A stretch of DNA of 32,380 nt from SIG701 sp045611685 (GTDB taxonomy: Bacteria; Bacillota; Clostridia; Oscillospirales; CAG-272). A program made the translations under genes and the position numbers. A model generated the notes under the pieces. That model worked only from the letters and a program-made list of their open reading frames with translations, was not told where the DNA came from and did no database searches. This document shows positions 1 to 7,153 of this stretch, one piece after another; position 1 is the first letter of the stretch, and each line of letters opens with the position of its first letter. Location: contig JAZKXO010000051.1 of NCBI GenBank assembly GCA_045611685.1, positions 1 through 32,380 on the forward strand. The letters run 5' to 3'.

Positions 1-141
1 GTTGTACGACTGCATCGCCTGTTTCAGCGCTGCCGCCGCAATGTAGATCACCGCACCCGATCGCGCCGACAACAGAGCGAGCGCCCAAGCCAACGCCGCG
101 ACAAACATCGTTTTTCCGTTTTTGCGCGGTATGAAGATAAA
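1..141. repeat. Direct terminal repeat, left copy (circular overlap)
   Basis: These 141 bases are identical to the last 141 bases of the window. The gene running through both copies (terL) joins in frame when one copy is removed. This is what an assembler leaves at the ends of a circular contig; 141 is also a common maximum k-mer length. It is therefore read as an overlap and not as a biological repeat, although a packaged molecule with redundant ends could give the same picture. Confidence 0.95.
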
Positions 142-495
142 CGCCTCTTTGATCCGCCGTTCATTGGTCCCCGGTATGTAAAAAATCAGAATCCCGTAGA
201 CAATGAATTTTTCCCACGGTTCCAACAGAAGCGGCGTTCCTTTCAGCGGTGTTCCGTTCAGCCGTTCGCCTTGCCGGTGTGTAAACGATGTCTCAATGGT
301 TCCGATGACATAGTCAGCTTCTGCTGTGTCGATCTCCCATCTTCCCGAAGCAAGATCGCGCACAAACCGTTTGCAGGCTTGCTTTAACTCACGACATGCT
401 TTTTTCCTGCCGGAAACAACCGCATCGACATATTCCCGGACTTCCTGCCAATATGTGCCGCCGATTTCAATATCAGCGATTTCCGACGAAGCCAT
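1..495 (-). CDS. terL: Terminase large subunit, N-terminal part (continues at the right end)
   Basis: This is the ATPase-nuclease motor that cuts phage DNA and pumps it into the prohead. The segment holds residues 1-165 of a 591-residue protein; the rest is at 30959-32239 once the ends are joined. The ATG lies inside the end of terS, with an AGGACAGG ribosome site. The Walker A motif PRKNGKT is at residues 123-129, preceded by the adenine-binding style EPWEKFIVYG segment near residues 92-101. This is the HK97-like Terminase_1 family. The start gives an N-terminal helical region of usual length. The gene is truncated only by the choice of window ends. Confidence 0.95.
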   Translation of the reverse strand, partial: MASSEIADIEIGGTYWQEVREYVDAVVSGRKKACRELKQACKRFVRDLASGRWEIDTAEADYVIGTIETSFTHRQGERLNGTPLKGTPLLLEPWEKFIVYGILIFYIPGTNERRIKEAFIFIPRKNGKTMFVAALAWALALLSARSGAVIYIAAAALKQAMQSYN

Positions 496-823
496 TCAAA
501 AGCCTGTCCTTTTTGGATTCTTCCGGAGGCTTCTCAAACGCGCCCTCTCTCAACCGAAGCAAGCCGCCCGGTGTCAGACCCAGCGCGTTTTCGATGGCAA
601 GCATATCGCGCCGCAATGCTTCCAGCGTCGTCACAAGTGGATTCTTTTTTTCGCCCTGCGCACCGTGTACCGTACACTGATAGCCTTCGTCCGCATATCG
701 CTTGTTCAGTTCGTCGTATTCTTTTCGCATTCCGACATACCGTACAATCGTATCGTCAAACTCCGGCTTATACACGCCGATTGCCTTCATCCGCTCGACG
801 ATCTTTTTCTTCGATACCGCCAT
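473..823 (-). CDS. terS: Terminase small subunit, P27 family
   Basis: A 116-residue protein that would recognise the packaging site and load TerL. It has the P27-family layout: an N-terminal basic segment (SKKKIVERMKAIGVYKP), a central helical region with a tyrosine-rich YDELNKRYADEGY stretch, and the conserved C-terminal LGLTPGGLLRLR motif. The ATG is chosen for its GGAGGTGG ribosome site six bases upstream; a TTG one codon earlier is less likely. It overlaps terL by 23 bases, so the two are probably coupled in translation. The GC-rich gap upstream separates it from the HNH gene. Confidence 0.9.
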   Translation of the reverse strand: MAVSKKKIVERMKAIGVYKPEFDDTIVRYVGMRKEYDELNKRYADEGYQCTVHGAQGEKKNPLVTTLEALRRDMLAIENALGLTPGGLLRLREGAFEKPPEESKKDRLLNGFVGNR

Positions 824-826
824 CAA

Positions 827-919
827 AAACCACCTCCAAACTTTTTTGGTTTCACGCGCGTGCGACCCCGGGGAGGGAAAAGGCTACCCTCGCCATTTGA
901 GGTAGGTTACCCGTTCCGC
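827..919. other. Palindrome-dense spacer before terS, candidate cos region
   Basis: This gap between the HNH gene and terS is rich in small dyads: CACGCGCGTG at 853-862, CCCCGGGG at 866-873, and a hairpin CTACC(C)TC/GAGGTAG at 884-905. In cos phages of the HK97 type an HNH nuclease gene sits beside terS and the cohesive-end site lies close by. The location and the symmetry fit, but no cut site can be read from sequence alone. Confidence 0.35.
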
Positions 920-1198
920 TCACCGACATGGGCGGGTACCTCCCTTCTCCGGATGCATCGCATTGTGGCAAGCCTCGCACAGACTTTGCAGGTTTGTCAG
1001 ATCGTACGCACGCTCCGGCTTTACCTCAACGGGTTCGATGTGATGCACAATCTTCGCTTCACGTTTCCGCCCATATCTCAGGCATCTTTGGCAAAGATAC
1101 TTATCACGCCTCTTGGCTTTTTCCGCCAGCTTGATCCACCGATAACTCGCATAGTCCATCACATCACCCCGCAATCGTTTGTTAATTTTACCCGCCAT
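920..1198 (-). CDS. HNH endonuclease next to terminase
   Basis: A small nuclease of the HNH family. The zinc pair CQRC is followed by the catalytic core with HHIEPVEV, the N residue in DLTNLQSLC and CEACHNAMH. In many phages with HK97-like terminases a protein of this kind next to terS is needed for cohesive-end cleavage, so it likely acts in DNA packaging. The N-terminus is uncertain: ATG at 1198 (92 residues) or ATG at 1159 (79 residues, MDYASYRW, with GGGGTGAT before it). The second matches the usual start of the family, which begins near the YxSxxW motif. An extended -10 promoter lies upstream, so this gene may open the late operon. Confidence 0.85.
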   Translation of the reverse strand: MAGKINKRLRGDVMDYASYRWIKLAEKAKRRDKYLCQRCLRYGRKREAKIVHHIEPVEVKPERAYDLTNLQSLCEACHNAMHPEKGGTRPCR

Positions 1199-1238
1199 CC
1201 AACCCCGCACCAAATACACCGGTACTTCTGCTGACTGT

Positions 1239-1247
1239 ATTGTATCA
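1239..1247 (-). promoter_or_regulatory. Extended -10 promoter ahead of HNH/terminase genes
   Basis: On the minus strand the sequence TGATACAAT is an extended -10 box (TGn plus TACAAT). No good -35 hexamer lies 17 bases upstream. That pattern suits a late promoter that needs an activator, and the ArpU-like regulator gene ends just upstream. Confidence 0.45.
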
Positions 1248-1262
1248 CAAACGCCCGCCAAA

Positions 1263-1619
1263 CTACTCGCATCTTTTCTTTGCGCGAGTTTTTTTGCGGG
1301 ATTTTTTCAAAAGTCCCGCATTTTCCGCCCACAAACGACGCGCTTTGTCGAGCGTTCTCCACACCTGCGACGGTGATAAATGCATCTCATACGCGCACCG
1401 CGTCGTGACTGCACCGCGCTTTTTGTGCGGCAGATGCCCAAGCGGTGACATGTACACTGTCCGCACAATCTGTTCCTCCTGCGCGTTGAGGCAGAGCAGT
1501 GTTTTTTTTACGGCTTTTCCTCGCTTTGCGGACACAACACCGCCTTCACGTTCCGCCGCCGCGTACTCCGCAAACGCATCAAGCGCGTCGTCAAAATAAA
1601 ACTCTTTGATCAATCGCAT
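1263..1619 (-). CDS. ArpU/RinA-like late transcription regulator
   Basis: A basic 118-residue protein whose central region (about residues 42-95) resembles sigma-70 region 4: LNAQEEQIVRTVYM, a linker, then SPSQVWRTLDKARRLW as the recognition helix. Proteins of this style (ArpU, RinA, YqaQ types) sit at the end of the early operon in Firmicutes phages, directly before the terminase genes, and switch on late transcription. The ATG overlaps the end of the replication gene by ten bases and follows GGAGGCGAC. The lysine-arginine tail at the C-terminus may help DNA binding. Family placement rests on layout and position. Confidence 0.65.
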   Translation of the reverse strand: MRLIKEFYFDDALDAFAEYAAAEREGGVVSAKRGKAVKKTLLCLNAQEEQIVRTVYMSPLGHLPHKKRGAVTTRCAYEMHLSPSQVWRTLDKARRLWAENAGLLKKSRKKTRAKKRCE

Positions 1620-2536
1620 GTCGCCTCCATCCCCGCAGCTCTTGCCGCCGCGCTTAAATATTCGTCATCCTCGCCGTTGTATCTTCGCTCCTCAGGCTGC
1701 AGACTGTTCCACGGATACAAATCGCCCGGATGACCTTGTCTTGTTGTCGCCCATCCCGCGACATTGGCGTTTGCGCGAATCAGCCGCATGTGTATGTAGT
1801 ATCCCTTGTCGTACGGATTGTATTTGCACGTCCATCCGTCTACGATCTTGAAGCCCGGAAACATATCAAGCAACTGCGTACGTGTGAGATTGTGTGCACA
1901 CAAATCCTCGCACACCGATCGCGTAAATGCTCGGTTTATACGCCGCGCTTCTGCGTCTTCATCCGGCATCGGTTCCGGTCTGATCAGGTTCTTCGACGTT
2001 GTGTAAGACCGCTCCCATCGTTCCTGCTTCTTTGCCGTGTATACCGCAAGATCGGAATAGCCGTTTTCCGAAAATTCGAGGTGCTCCGCAAAGCACCTCT
2101 TACTTTTCCGCCACACGGCAAGGATCACATCTTTTGCAACACCGCCCGAAATGATCAGATGGTGATGCGTCCGTCCCGTCTCGCATCCGCGCTCGGTCGC
2201 ATAGACGTATTTCAAAACCGCATCGGCTCGGCGAAAGATCGAACGCAAACGCCTGATAAAATTCTGCACGTCTTTTTTCGCCTGCTCCATCGAATCCGTA
2301 TACATACCGTCATCGTAGTCCAGCACGATCATCCACGACGACCGATCAAAATTGAGATTGACCAGCCGCGATACCTCACGCATTTTACGTCTTCTGTTGA
2401 CGCGCTCCTGCACGTCGGAGGTCGGCCTCCAAGCCGCCCTCCGACCCTTACCCGTTTTTTTCATGGGATACGCATCGATCTCGACAATCTCCCCGAGATC
2501 ATATGCAAGTGCCCTTGTTCTGGTCTGTCTGCTCAT
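1610..2536 (-). CDS. HUH-type rolling-circle replication initiator
   Basis: A 308-residue protein with the three motifs of Rep endonucleases. Motif I is the hydrophobic strand WMIVLDYDD (about 68-76). Motif II is the metal-binding HHH in GRTHHHLII (124-126), preceded by the typical Y-ATERG strand. Motif III is Y166 with lysines at 169-170 (YTAKKQ), followed by a conserved W-RS-SKNLIRPEP segment. Such enzymes nick one strand at an origin and stay joined to the 5' end through the tyrosine. The family is best known from plasmids and filamentous or micro-phages, yet similar genes occur in Firmicutes tailed phages. Start ATG follows GAGAGG. Its own promoter and dyads lie upstream. No helicase loader, DnaC or primase was found elsewhere in the genome. 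Confidence 0.75.
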   Translation of the reverse strand: MSRQTRTRALAYDLGEIVEIDAYPMKKTGKGRRAAWRPTSDVQERVNRRRKMREVSRLVNLNFDRSSWMIVLDYDDGMYTDSMEQAKKDVQNFIRRLRSIFRRADAVLKYVYATERGCETGRTHHHLIISGGVAKDVILAVWRKSKRCFAEHLEFSENGYSDLAVYTAKKQERWERSYTTSKNLIRPEPMPDEDAEARRINRAFTRSVCEDLCAHNLTRTQLLDMFPGFKIVDGWTCKYNPYDKGYYIHMRLIRANANVAGWATTRQGHPGDLYPWNSLQPEERRYNGEDDEYLSAAARAAGMEATCD

Positions 2537-2554
2537 GTTTTAACCTCTCATTTA

Positions 2555-2583
2555 TATATAACAAATCATCGTCGATTTGTTAA
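2555..2583 (-). promoter_or_regulatory. Promoter with internal operator-like dyad before the Rep gene
   Basis: The minus strand reads TTAACA, 17 bases, TATATA, a near-consensus promoter. The 9-bp inverted repeat TAACAAATC/GATTTGTTA (2559-2582, six-base loop) fills the spacer and touches both boxes, so a protein bound there would block polymerase. The predicted transcript start leaves a leader of about 12 bases. Rep itself or one of the early HTH proteins could be the ligand. Confidence 0.55.
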
Positions 2584-2590
2584 TAGTTCA

Positions 2591-2622
2591 TCCGAGCTTC
2601 GGAGCGGCACTGAAGCCGCTCC
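2591..2622. other. Overlapping hairpins upstream of Rep, candidate origin element
   Basis: A perfect 8-bp stem GGAGCGGC/GCCGCTCC with a six-base loop spans 2601-2622. It competes with a smaller stem TCCGA/TCGGA at 2591-2603. No T-run follows on either strand, so it is not a normal terminator. Double-strand origins of HUH Rep systems are often hairpins beside the rep gene, which makes this a candidate nick site. Confidence 0.35.
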
Positions 2623-2638
2623 TGTTGTATTGCTCTTT

Positions 2639-2977
2639 TTACAGATAATTATTCCGAAACACCGTCCGGAAATCATCAATGTTCCACCCATACTGATCCA
2701 TTGCATACCGTTGCGCGGATCGCTTCATGGCAAGATCAAGCGCACGGTTACGATGTACGCCGTCCGCGCCCCTGTGACACCTCCACCCGCACAGATGCCC
2801 CCAAAGCCCGTACCGTTTGCTTTTCTGTCGGTTTTCGCCTCCGAAAATTTCATGACGGTCAAGCGGATCGGCAGTACCGTTCTTTCCGCACAACAGGCAT
2901 CTGTATTCATCGTGTCCCGGTATGATCGACGGTGCATAGCCGTTTCGGTCAAGTTTCGCGCCATATTCGTTTTTCAT
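2639..2977 (-). CDS. HNH-like zinc-binding phage protein
   Basis: A 112-residue protein with a CLLC zinc knuckle near residue 27, then RHEIFGGENRQKS and CHRGADGVH. The HE...N...H order fits an HNH-type fold, as seen in a widespread group of small phage proteins. The C-terminal half is helical (ALDLAMKRSAQRYAMDQYGW). It is the last gene before the Rep promoter. A nuclease or recombination function is likely but not shown. The start overlaps the preceding small gene by four bases (TCATGA junction), typical of coupled early genes. Confidence 0.6.
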   Translation of the reverse strand: MKNEYGAKLDRNGYAPSIIPGHDEYRCLLCGKNGTADPLDRHEIFGGENRQKSKRYGLWGHLCGWRCHRGADGVHRNRALDLAMKRSAQRYAMDQYGWNIDDFRTVFRNNYL

Positions 2978-3135
2978 GACTGTAATTCATCTCCTCCGAT
3001 CATTCGCCCACAAGCAGGGCAGAACCGCGCCGGAACACGGTGGAACTCCTCTTTGTCCTCCGGCTGATGCGTCCGTGCAAAGACCCAGAAGATGTCCTTG
3101 TTTGCTTCGGTGATGCGTTCGCATACCTTACACAT
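2974..3135 (-). CDS. Small zinc-ribbon protein, 53 residues
   Basis: A short gene that fills the space between its two neighbours. It reads MCKVCERITEANKD..., has two CxxC pairs (C2-C5 and the FCPACG pair near residues 41-44), and ends in GGDELQS. Its ATG starts three bases after the stop of the upstream gene and its stop overlaps the next ATG. Tight spacing and paired cysteines support a real gene. The fold is probably a single zinc ribbon; the function is unknown. Confidence 0.7.
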   Translation of the reverse strand: MCKVCERITEANKDIFWVFARTHQPEDKEEFHRVPARFCPACGRMIGGDELQS

Positions 3136-3137
3136 GC

Positions 3138-3437
3138 TCAATCATCCCTCTCCATGTTGATCGGTGTCCCAACCGTGCCAACGCTGCCGGAACTGTCTGT
3201 CGGCTTGAAAAACTCACCCGGCATCGGATACATAAATCGAAACATCAGATAATTCGCGGCATCAACAAGATGCTCGGTGTTTCCGTCCTTTTTGAACGCT
3301 TCAAGACACCGCTCTGCCGTTGCAATTGCATCTACGCGACCTTCGCCGAAATTTTTTCGTGCAGAGCCGTACTTGTGATAGGATACCTCCACGCGGTATT
3401 GGCGCTCTTTATCAAATTGTTCTGAATAGTCAATCAT
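3138..3437 (-). CDS. Conserved phage protein with GNTE-LVDAAN motif
   Basis: A 99-residue protein with the segment KKDGNTEHLVDAANYLMFRFMYP (two halves around residues 50-72) that recurs in early regions of Firmicutes phages. The helix with E, D and N residues recalls the core of all-alpha nucleotide pyrophosphohydrolases, but the protein is too short to assign with confidence. A very strong ribosome site (AGGAGGTGAT) lies ahead of the ATG, and the start overlaps the upstream stop (TAATG). Confidence 0.6.
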   Translation of the reverse strand: MIDYSEQFDKERQYRVEVSYHKYGSARKNFGEGRVDAIATAERCLEAFKKDGNTEHLVDAANYLMFRFMYPMPGEFFKPTDSSGSVGTVGTPINMERDD

Positions 3438-3805
3438 TATTTATCACCTCCTGTCAATGCCTGTTCGGCTTCTTCGCGGGCGAGGAATACTGTTTTGCCG
3501 ATATCCGTGTCGTGAAAAAGAAGAGTACCCGGACATAAAAAGCTCATTCTTGTTTCGAGGTTACCGCGTATGCTTATCGCGATTACCGTTGTTTCGTAAA
3601 TTTTTCCTCCCGGCGTAGTTATGTACACCACATCCCCAACCTTACACGGCGGCACGATCACGCCGTTTGCGAGAAGGTGGTCGGCTATAAGTCTCGGAAC
3701 ACAGTCTTTTGGCATCTCTTTGTCTCGGTACCCACATTGAAAACAACTCATTGAAGTGCATTCCTCTCTGGCTTGTACCACCAGTTCAATCAATCTATCA
3801 CGCAT
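3437..3805 (-). CDS. Conserved phage protein with Cys cluster and SH3-like segment
   Basis: A 122-residue protein. The N-terminal half has CTSMSCFQCGYRDK, a possible metal site, followed by LIADHLLANGVIVPPCKVGDVVYI. The middle looks like a small beta barrel (VGDVVYITTPGGKIYETTVIAI), and the end carries DIGKTVFLAREEAEQAL. This layout is common in early operons of Clostridia phages and has no known role. The ATG is inside the last codons of the upstream gene (GATGCGTGA), which supports coupled translation; a start three codons earlier is possible. Confidence 0.65.
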   Translation of the reverse strand: MRDRLIELVVQAREECTSMSCFQCGYRDKEMPKDCVPRLIADHLLANGVIVPPCKVGDVVYITTPGGKIYETTVIAISIRGNLETRMSFLCPGTLLFHDTDIGKTVFLAREEAEQALTGGDK

Positions 3806-4139
3806 CAGATTCACCGCCTTTCATCTTCGCTCCGCAGTTCGGGCAGTACCTGAATTCATATTCGTAATAGTACAACTCGCCATCATCTTCATCTGTGATA
3901 ACTCTTGACCAACCTTCCAAAGTAATGCCGCATACCGAACACTTAAATTCATCAACAGGATGCACCGCCCCAATGTTCTCTCCATCTCTCTGCTTGCGGT
4001 ATCCCATTTCATAAAGGGCTTCGGCAGTTCTAAAACAATCTACTGTTAGGAAATCATCCTCTAAACGGCACCAATCGATGGAACCCGTCACGTCTTTCGC
4101 CATCTCCTCGATCTGCTTCTTTTTATCGTTATCGGTCAT
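3798..4139 (-). CDS. Zinc-ribbon phage protein
   Basis: A 113-residue acidic protein. The C-terminal half holds two pairs, CSVCG and CPNCGAKM, about 30 residues apart, forming a classical zinc ribbon. The N-terminal half is helical. The ATG is chosen because it overlaps the upstream stop (ATGA) and has GGAGGAG seven bases away; a GTG five codons upstream is the alternative. It is often found next to the same partner as here (the 122-residue protein). Function unknown. Confidence 0.65.
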   Translation of the reverse strand: MTDNDKKKQIEEMAKDVTGSIDWCRLEDDFLTVDCFRTAEALYEMGYRKQRDGENIGAVHPVDEFKCSVCGITLEGWSRVITDEDDGELYYYEYEFRYCPNCGAKMKGGESDA

Positions 4140-4258
4140 CGTCTTCTCCTCCACTCCAAAAGCAGTCCGATTCCGTACACCGCCACAGCGATGAGCATCA
4201 GCAGGATATAATACACCACCGATGCGCTGACAACCGACAGCGTCATATACTCATTCAT
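4136..4258 (-). CDS. Single-pass membrane peptide, 40 residues
   Basis: A tiny protein with a polar start (MNEYMTLSVVS), one transmembrane helix (about residues 12-34, rich in L, I, V, A) and a basic tail EWRRRR. The tail would keep the C-terminus in the cytoplasm. The start overlaps the DUF3102 stop (ATGAATGA) and the stop overlaps the next ATG. Its place in a tight row of genes makes it likely to be real. The role is unknown; membrane anchoring of a neighbour is one idea. Confidence 0.55.
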   Translation of the reverse strand: MNEYMTLSVVSASVVYYILLMLIAVAVYGIGLLLEWRRRR

Positions 4259-5309
4259 CGCGCAAGCCCTCCTCCATCTTTGAGATGGCTTCACAGGCAC
4301 GGTCGACGATCTTCTCCCGCAGCTCATCGGGCAGACGCTCCAGCGTCTTCTTTAGCGCGTTATAGCTGTTTATCATCGATTCCATGTGCATTGCCGCACG
4401 CTGGGCATCTGGATTTGCCGCAGCCGCCAGCTTTCTCTCGTATTCTTCGCGGATTTTGGCGCGTTCTTCCTCGGCGATCTTCTCCCTCTGGGCTTCGAGC
4501 GCTTCCTCAGATACCGCCGCTTCCATTGTGATCTGCTCCGGCTCGGGCTTTTCCTGTGCTTCAGCTTCCAAGCGGCGGATTTCCTCCGTCGCATCGTTCA
4601 GCTGCTTCATGAGGTCGGCTTCTTTCTTTTCTGCGGCAGCCTTTGCCTTGACCGCTTTGTCCTTTTCCTTTGCATTGGCATCCGCCAGCTTCTTTGCGGC
4701 GTCAAACATGGCTTCCGCATCGCGCTTGCCCTTCAAGGCATCCTGCAACGCCTTTTTCTTTTCCTCGAGTTCATCCGCCGCGCTGTTGTAATCGCGCTCG
4801 GCTTCCTCGTTTTCCTCTTCCAGCCGCCCGATCTTTTCGCGCAGCTCATTGCCCTCGACCTCCATTTCGCGGATGATCTCATCGCGCTTTTCGGTTTCTG
4901 CCTTCAGCGCGGCGATTTCCTCTTTGAGTTCCCGCGTCGACAAATCTTTCATGTCGTGATTCTCGACAAATTCCTGTCTCCGATCCATCGGCAAGGCAAA
5001 CAGCGCAACCGCCTGCGAGTAGGTCAAAGATGCAAACGTCTCAGAATTCGACTTTCCGGAAAACAGCGACACCTGCTCGTCCCCGTATTCCGTTGCAATG
5101 CGCATCAGATTGTTTGCGGTGGACTGCGAATAATCCACGTTTTCTGTCAGCCAGTCCTCCCACAGACCGTGTGGAACAAGTGCCTTTGCCTCGTTGAGCT
5201 TCCGCCCGATCTCCACGGACGCGGCAAGCAATGTCTGCTGTGCCTGCCGCTTGATATAATTGATCTCTCCGGCAATGATCGCCGGTGTTCTCTCGATAAT
5301 CGCACTCAT
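4251..5309 (-). CDS. DUF3102 protein with long coiled coil
   Basis: A 352-residue protein. Residues 1-110 match the DUF3102 pattern: AGEINYIKRQAQQTLL, GRKLNEAKALVPHG-W, and SQSTANNLMRIATEYG, a helical domain with HTH character found in phages and mobile elements beside replication or partition genes. Residues 120-300 are a long charged coiled coil rich in E, K and A, with many EE/KK repeats. The C-terminus ends in a helical REKIVDRACEAISKMEEG. It overlaps PcfJ and the membrane peptide by a few bases. A DNA-associated scaffold function is likely, but not proven. Confidence 0.75.
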   Translation of the reverse strand: MSAIIERTPAIIAGEINYIKRQAQQTLLAASVEIGRKLNEAKALVPHGLWEDWLTENVDYSQSTANNLMRIATEYGDEQVSLFSGKSNSETFASLTYSQAVALFALPMDRRQEFVENHDMKDLSTRELKEEIAALKAETEKRDEIIREMEVEGNELREKIGRLEEENEEAERDYNSAADELEEKKKALQDALKGKRDAEAMFDAAKKLADANAKEKDKAVKAKAAAEKKEADLMKQLNDATEEIRRLEAEAQEKPEPEQITMEAAVSEEALEAQREKIAEEERAKIREEYERKLAAAANPDAQRAAMHMESMINSYNALKKTLERLPDELREKIVDRACEAISKMEEGLRDE

Positions 5310-7153
5310 GATGTTTTTTCCTCTCTTTCAACCTCTTCCGTGATTTCGCCGCCTGTTTTCGCTGCATAAACCTGCTCCATCAGATCCGCCGACAGCACAT
5401 CGTACAGCTTCTTTCCACGCAGGGAACCAAACTTGACCGTCGTACCCGTCCGCGCCAGTTCCTCCATTTCCGTGATGCGCATACGCCGCGCCGCCATTGC
5501 TGCCGCGATATCCTCGCCCGTCATGCGCTTTGCAATGACCTCTTGCCATTCGCGCAGAAACGGTTCCGCCGCTTTGAGGTCTTCGTTTTGTTCGTCGTAC
5601 ATCGTCCGCTTCTGACGGATCGTGCCGCCCGGCTCAACCTCCAGCGTATACCACGATTTTTTGATATCTGCAGTTTTTCGCAGGAACAAAACAAACGTCT
5701 CCCTCCGCCGGATGCGCTCAAAATATCGGTCAGATGTTCCGGCACAGTGATGCAGTCGGATTCCTTCCTCGATGACCGCCGATGCGTTCTCCGGCACGAC
5801 AACAGCATAGGTGTCATTCTGATATGCATATTTGTCCGCAATCTTGTGATAGATCTCCGTGACATCCCGGTATTTCGCTTCCTGCGCCTCGATCATCTTG
5901 CGCTTGGTCTCAAGGTCACGCTTTGCCTGTGCATCCTGCAGACGCTTCAAAACCGCGTCATGCTCGGCTTTCAGATCGCGCGGGAACGGATTGGTGTTTT
6001 TGTTAAGTGACCCTTCCTGTTCCAGCATCCGCCGCCAGTCACGCCATTGGCTGTATACGGTGTGTTCTGTGACATAGCCCCAATGGCAAGCCCTCTCGTT
6101 GTTGTCCTCCTTGATGCGCTCAAAATACCGCACAACCTCACGCGGTGTCCTCGATGCAGACGCACCGAGCTTTATCAGCTCTACGGCATCCGTCCAGCTC
6201 TGCGCGATCTGCAGCAGGTCTTTCGCCGTCTCAAAATCGCGCTCACACTTGCCCTTGATACGCTTGTACATTTTCAGCGTCTGCAGATCACAGTGATACG
6301 CGCCCGATGTCCAGACCCTGTATTCCGGCTTTGTCAGGCGGTGCATTGCCCACGGCGTTTTTGCTGTCCAGTCCATGACGCGCTTGTTTTTCCTGCCACC
6401 CTCGACAAGATCAAACACCGCATCAAATACCCCGACCTTGCAAAGCACCTCAATCTGCGGATATCTGGCATAGGCACACAGATATTTTAATAGCGGCATC
6501 GTGTACGGGAAACGCGCCGCGTATATGTCCCACGCGCAGTACCGCAAGAAGGTATCCCCGATACCGTGTCTGCCGTCCTGCTCGATCCACTCGGCGGTGT
6601 ATGTGTATTTCTCCGACCAAAAGCCGTGATTGCAGGAAAACGGCTCAACGATCCGCGACCGATGCTCAAACCGCTCTCCGAGTCCCCATCCGTCGTATAG
6701 CCCCCACATTTCCGATTTGCCCGGCTGTAAGTGATAGAGTTCCGTCTCCTTTGTAAATATCTTTGTGTCAGACTTTTTATAGTCTTTGTACAGCATCAAA
6801 CACCGCACCCATACATCGTCCTCTGCCGTCGGAATAAAAATCGCAAACGCCCGCTGCGCAAATGGCGGCGTAAACGTCTTGCGGTTTTTAACATATGCGA
6901 CGCGGTTGCACTTCGGACAGCATACACGGTCATTAACACTGACACGATCCCAGTACAGATCATGCGGCGTGTCGATATCACGAAACGCTTTTGCATCGTG
7001 CTCAAAGGTGTACCCGCAGTGTGTGCAGGTATATTTGCGGCACTTCGGCTTGATCGTCTCAAACAGCATCCATTTTTCAAAAAAGTCACGCTTTTCCTCG
7101 ATAAATGCATCCACATCAAACGCCGGAACGCCCTCCGGGTATCCTCTGATCAT
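5306..7153 (-). CDS. PcfJ-like protein
   Basis: A 615-residue protein of the PcfJ family, named after a conjugative plasmid gene and common in phages and mobile elements. An N-terminal zinc ribbon uses C43, C46, C79 and C82. The C-terminal family core has the LHHC motif at 467-470, followed by FVLFLRKTAD, a W-TLEV strand and the IRQKRTMYDEQN segment, the usual signature. The middle (about 250-460) is helical. The enzyme activity of the family is not established. Here it is the largest early gene and lies two genes from a PcfK-like protein, the same pairing seen on plasmids. Starts and stops overlap neighbours by four bases. Confidence 0.85.
   Translation of the reverse strand: MIRGYPEGVPAFDVDAFIEEKRDFFEKWMLFETIKPKCRKYTCTHCGYTFEHDAKAFRDIDTPHDLYWDRVSVNDRVCCPKCNRVAYVKNRKTFTPPFAQRAFAIFIPTAEDDVWVRCLMLYKDYKKSDTKIFTKETELYHLQPGKSEMWGLYDGWGLGERFEHRSRIVEPFSCNHGFWSEKYTYTAEWIEQDGRHGIGDTFLRYCAWDIYAARFPYTMPLLKYLCAYARYPQIEVLCKVGVFDAVFDLVEGGRKNKRVMDWTAKTPWAMHRLTKPEYRVWTSGAYHCDLQTLKMYKRIKGKCERDFETAKDLLQIAQSWTDAVELIKLGASASRTPREVVRYFERIKEDNNERACHWGYVTEHTVYSQWRDWRRMLEQEGSLNKNTNPFPRDLKAEHDAVLKRLQDAQAKRDLETKRKMIEAQEAKYRDVTEIYHKIADKYAYQNDTYAVVVPENASAVIEEGIRLHHCAGTSDRYFERIRRRETFVLFLRKTADIKKSWYTLEVEPGGTIRQKRTMYDEQNEDLKAAEPFLREWQEVIAKRMTGEDIAAAMAARRMRITEMEELARTGTTVKFGSLRGKKLYDVLSADLMEQVYAAKTGGEITEEVEREEKTS

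Noticed and set aside
2601..2622. GC hairpin as a terminator
   Set aside because: No T-run on either strand. An origin or operator role is more likely.
1730..3067. 445-codon plus-strand open frame
   Set aside because: Lies opposite the Rep and HNH-like genes, shows no family pattern, is rich in R, C, H and I as antisense frames are, and lacks a ribosome site.
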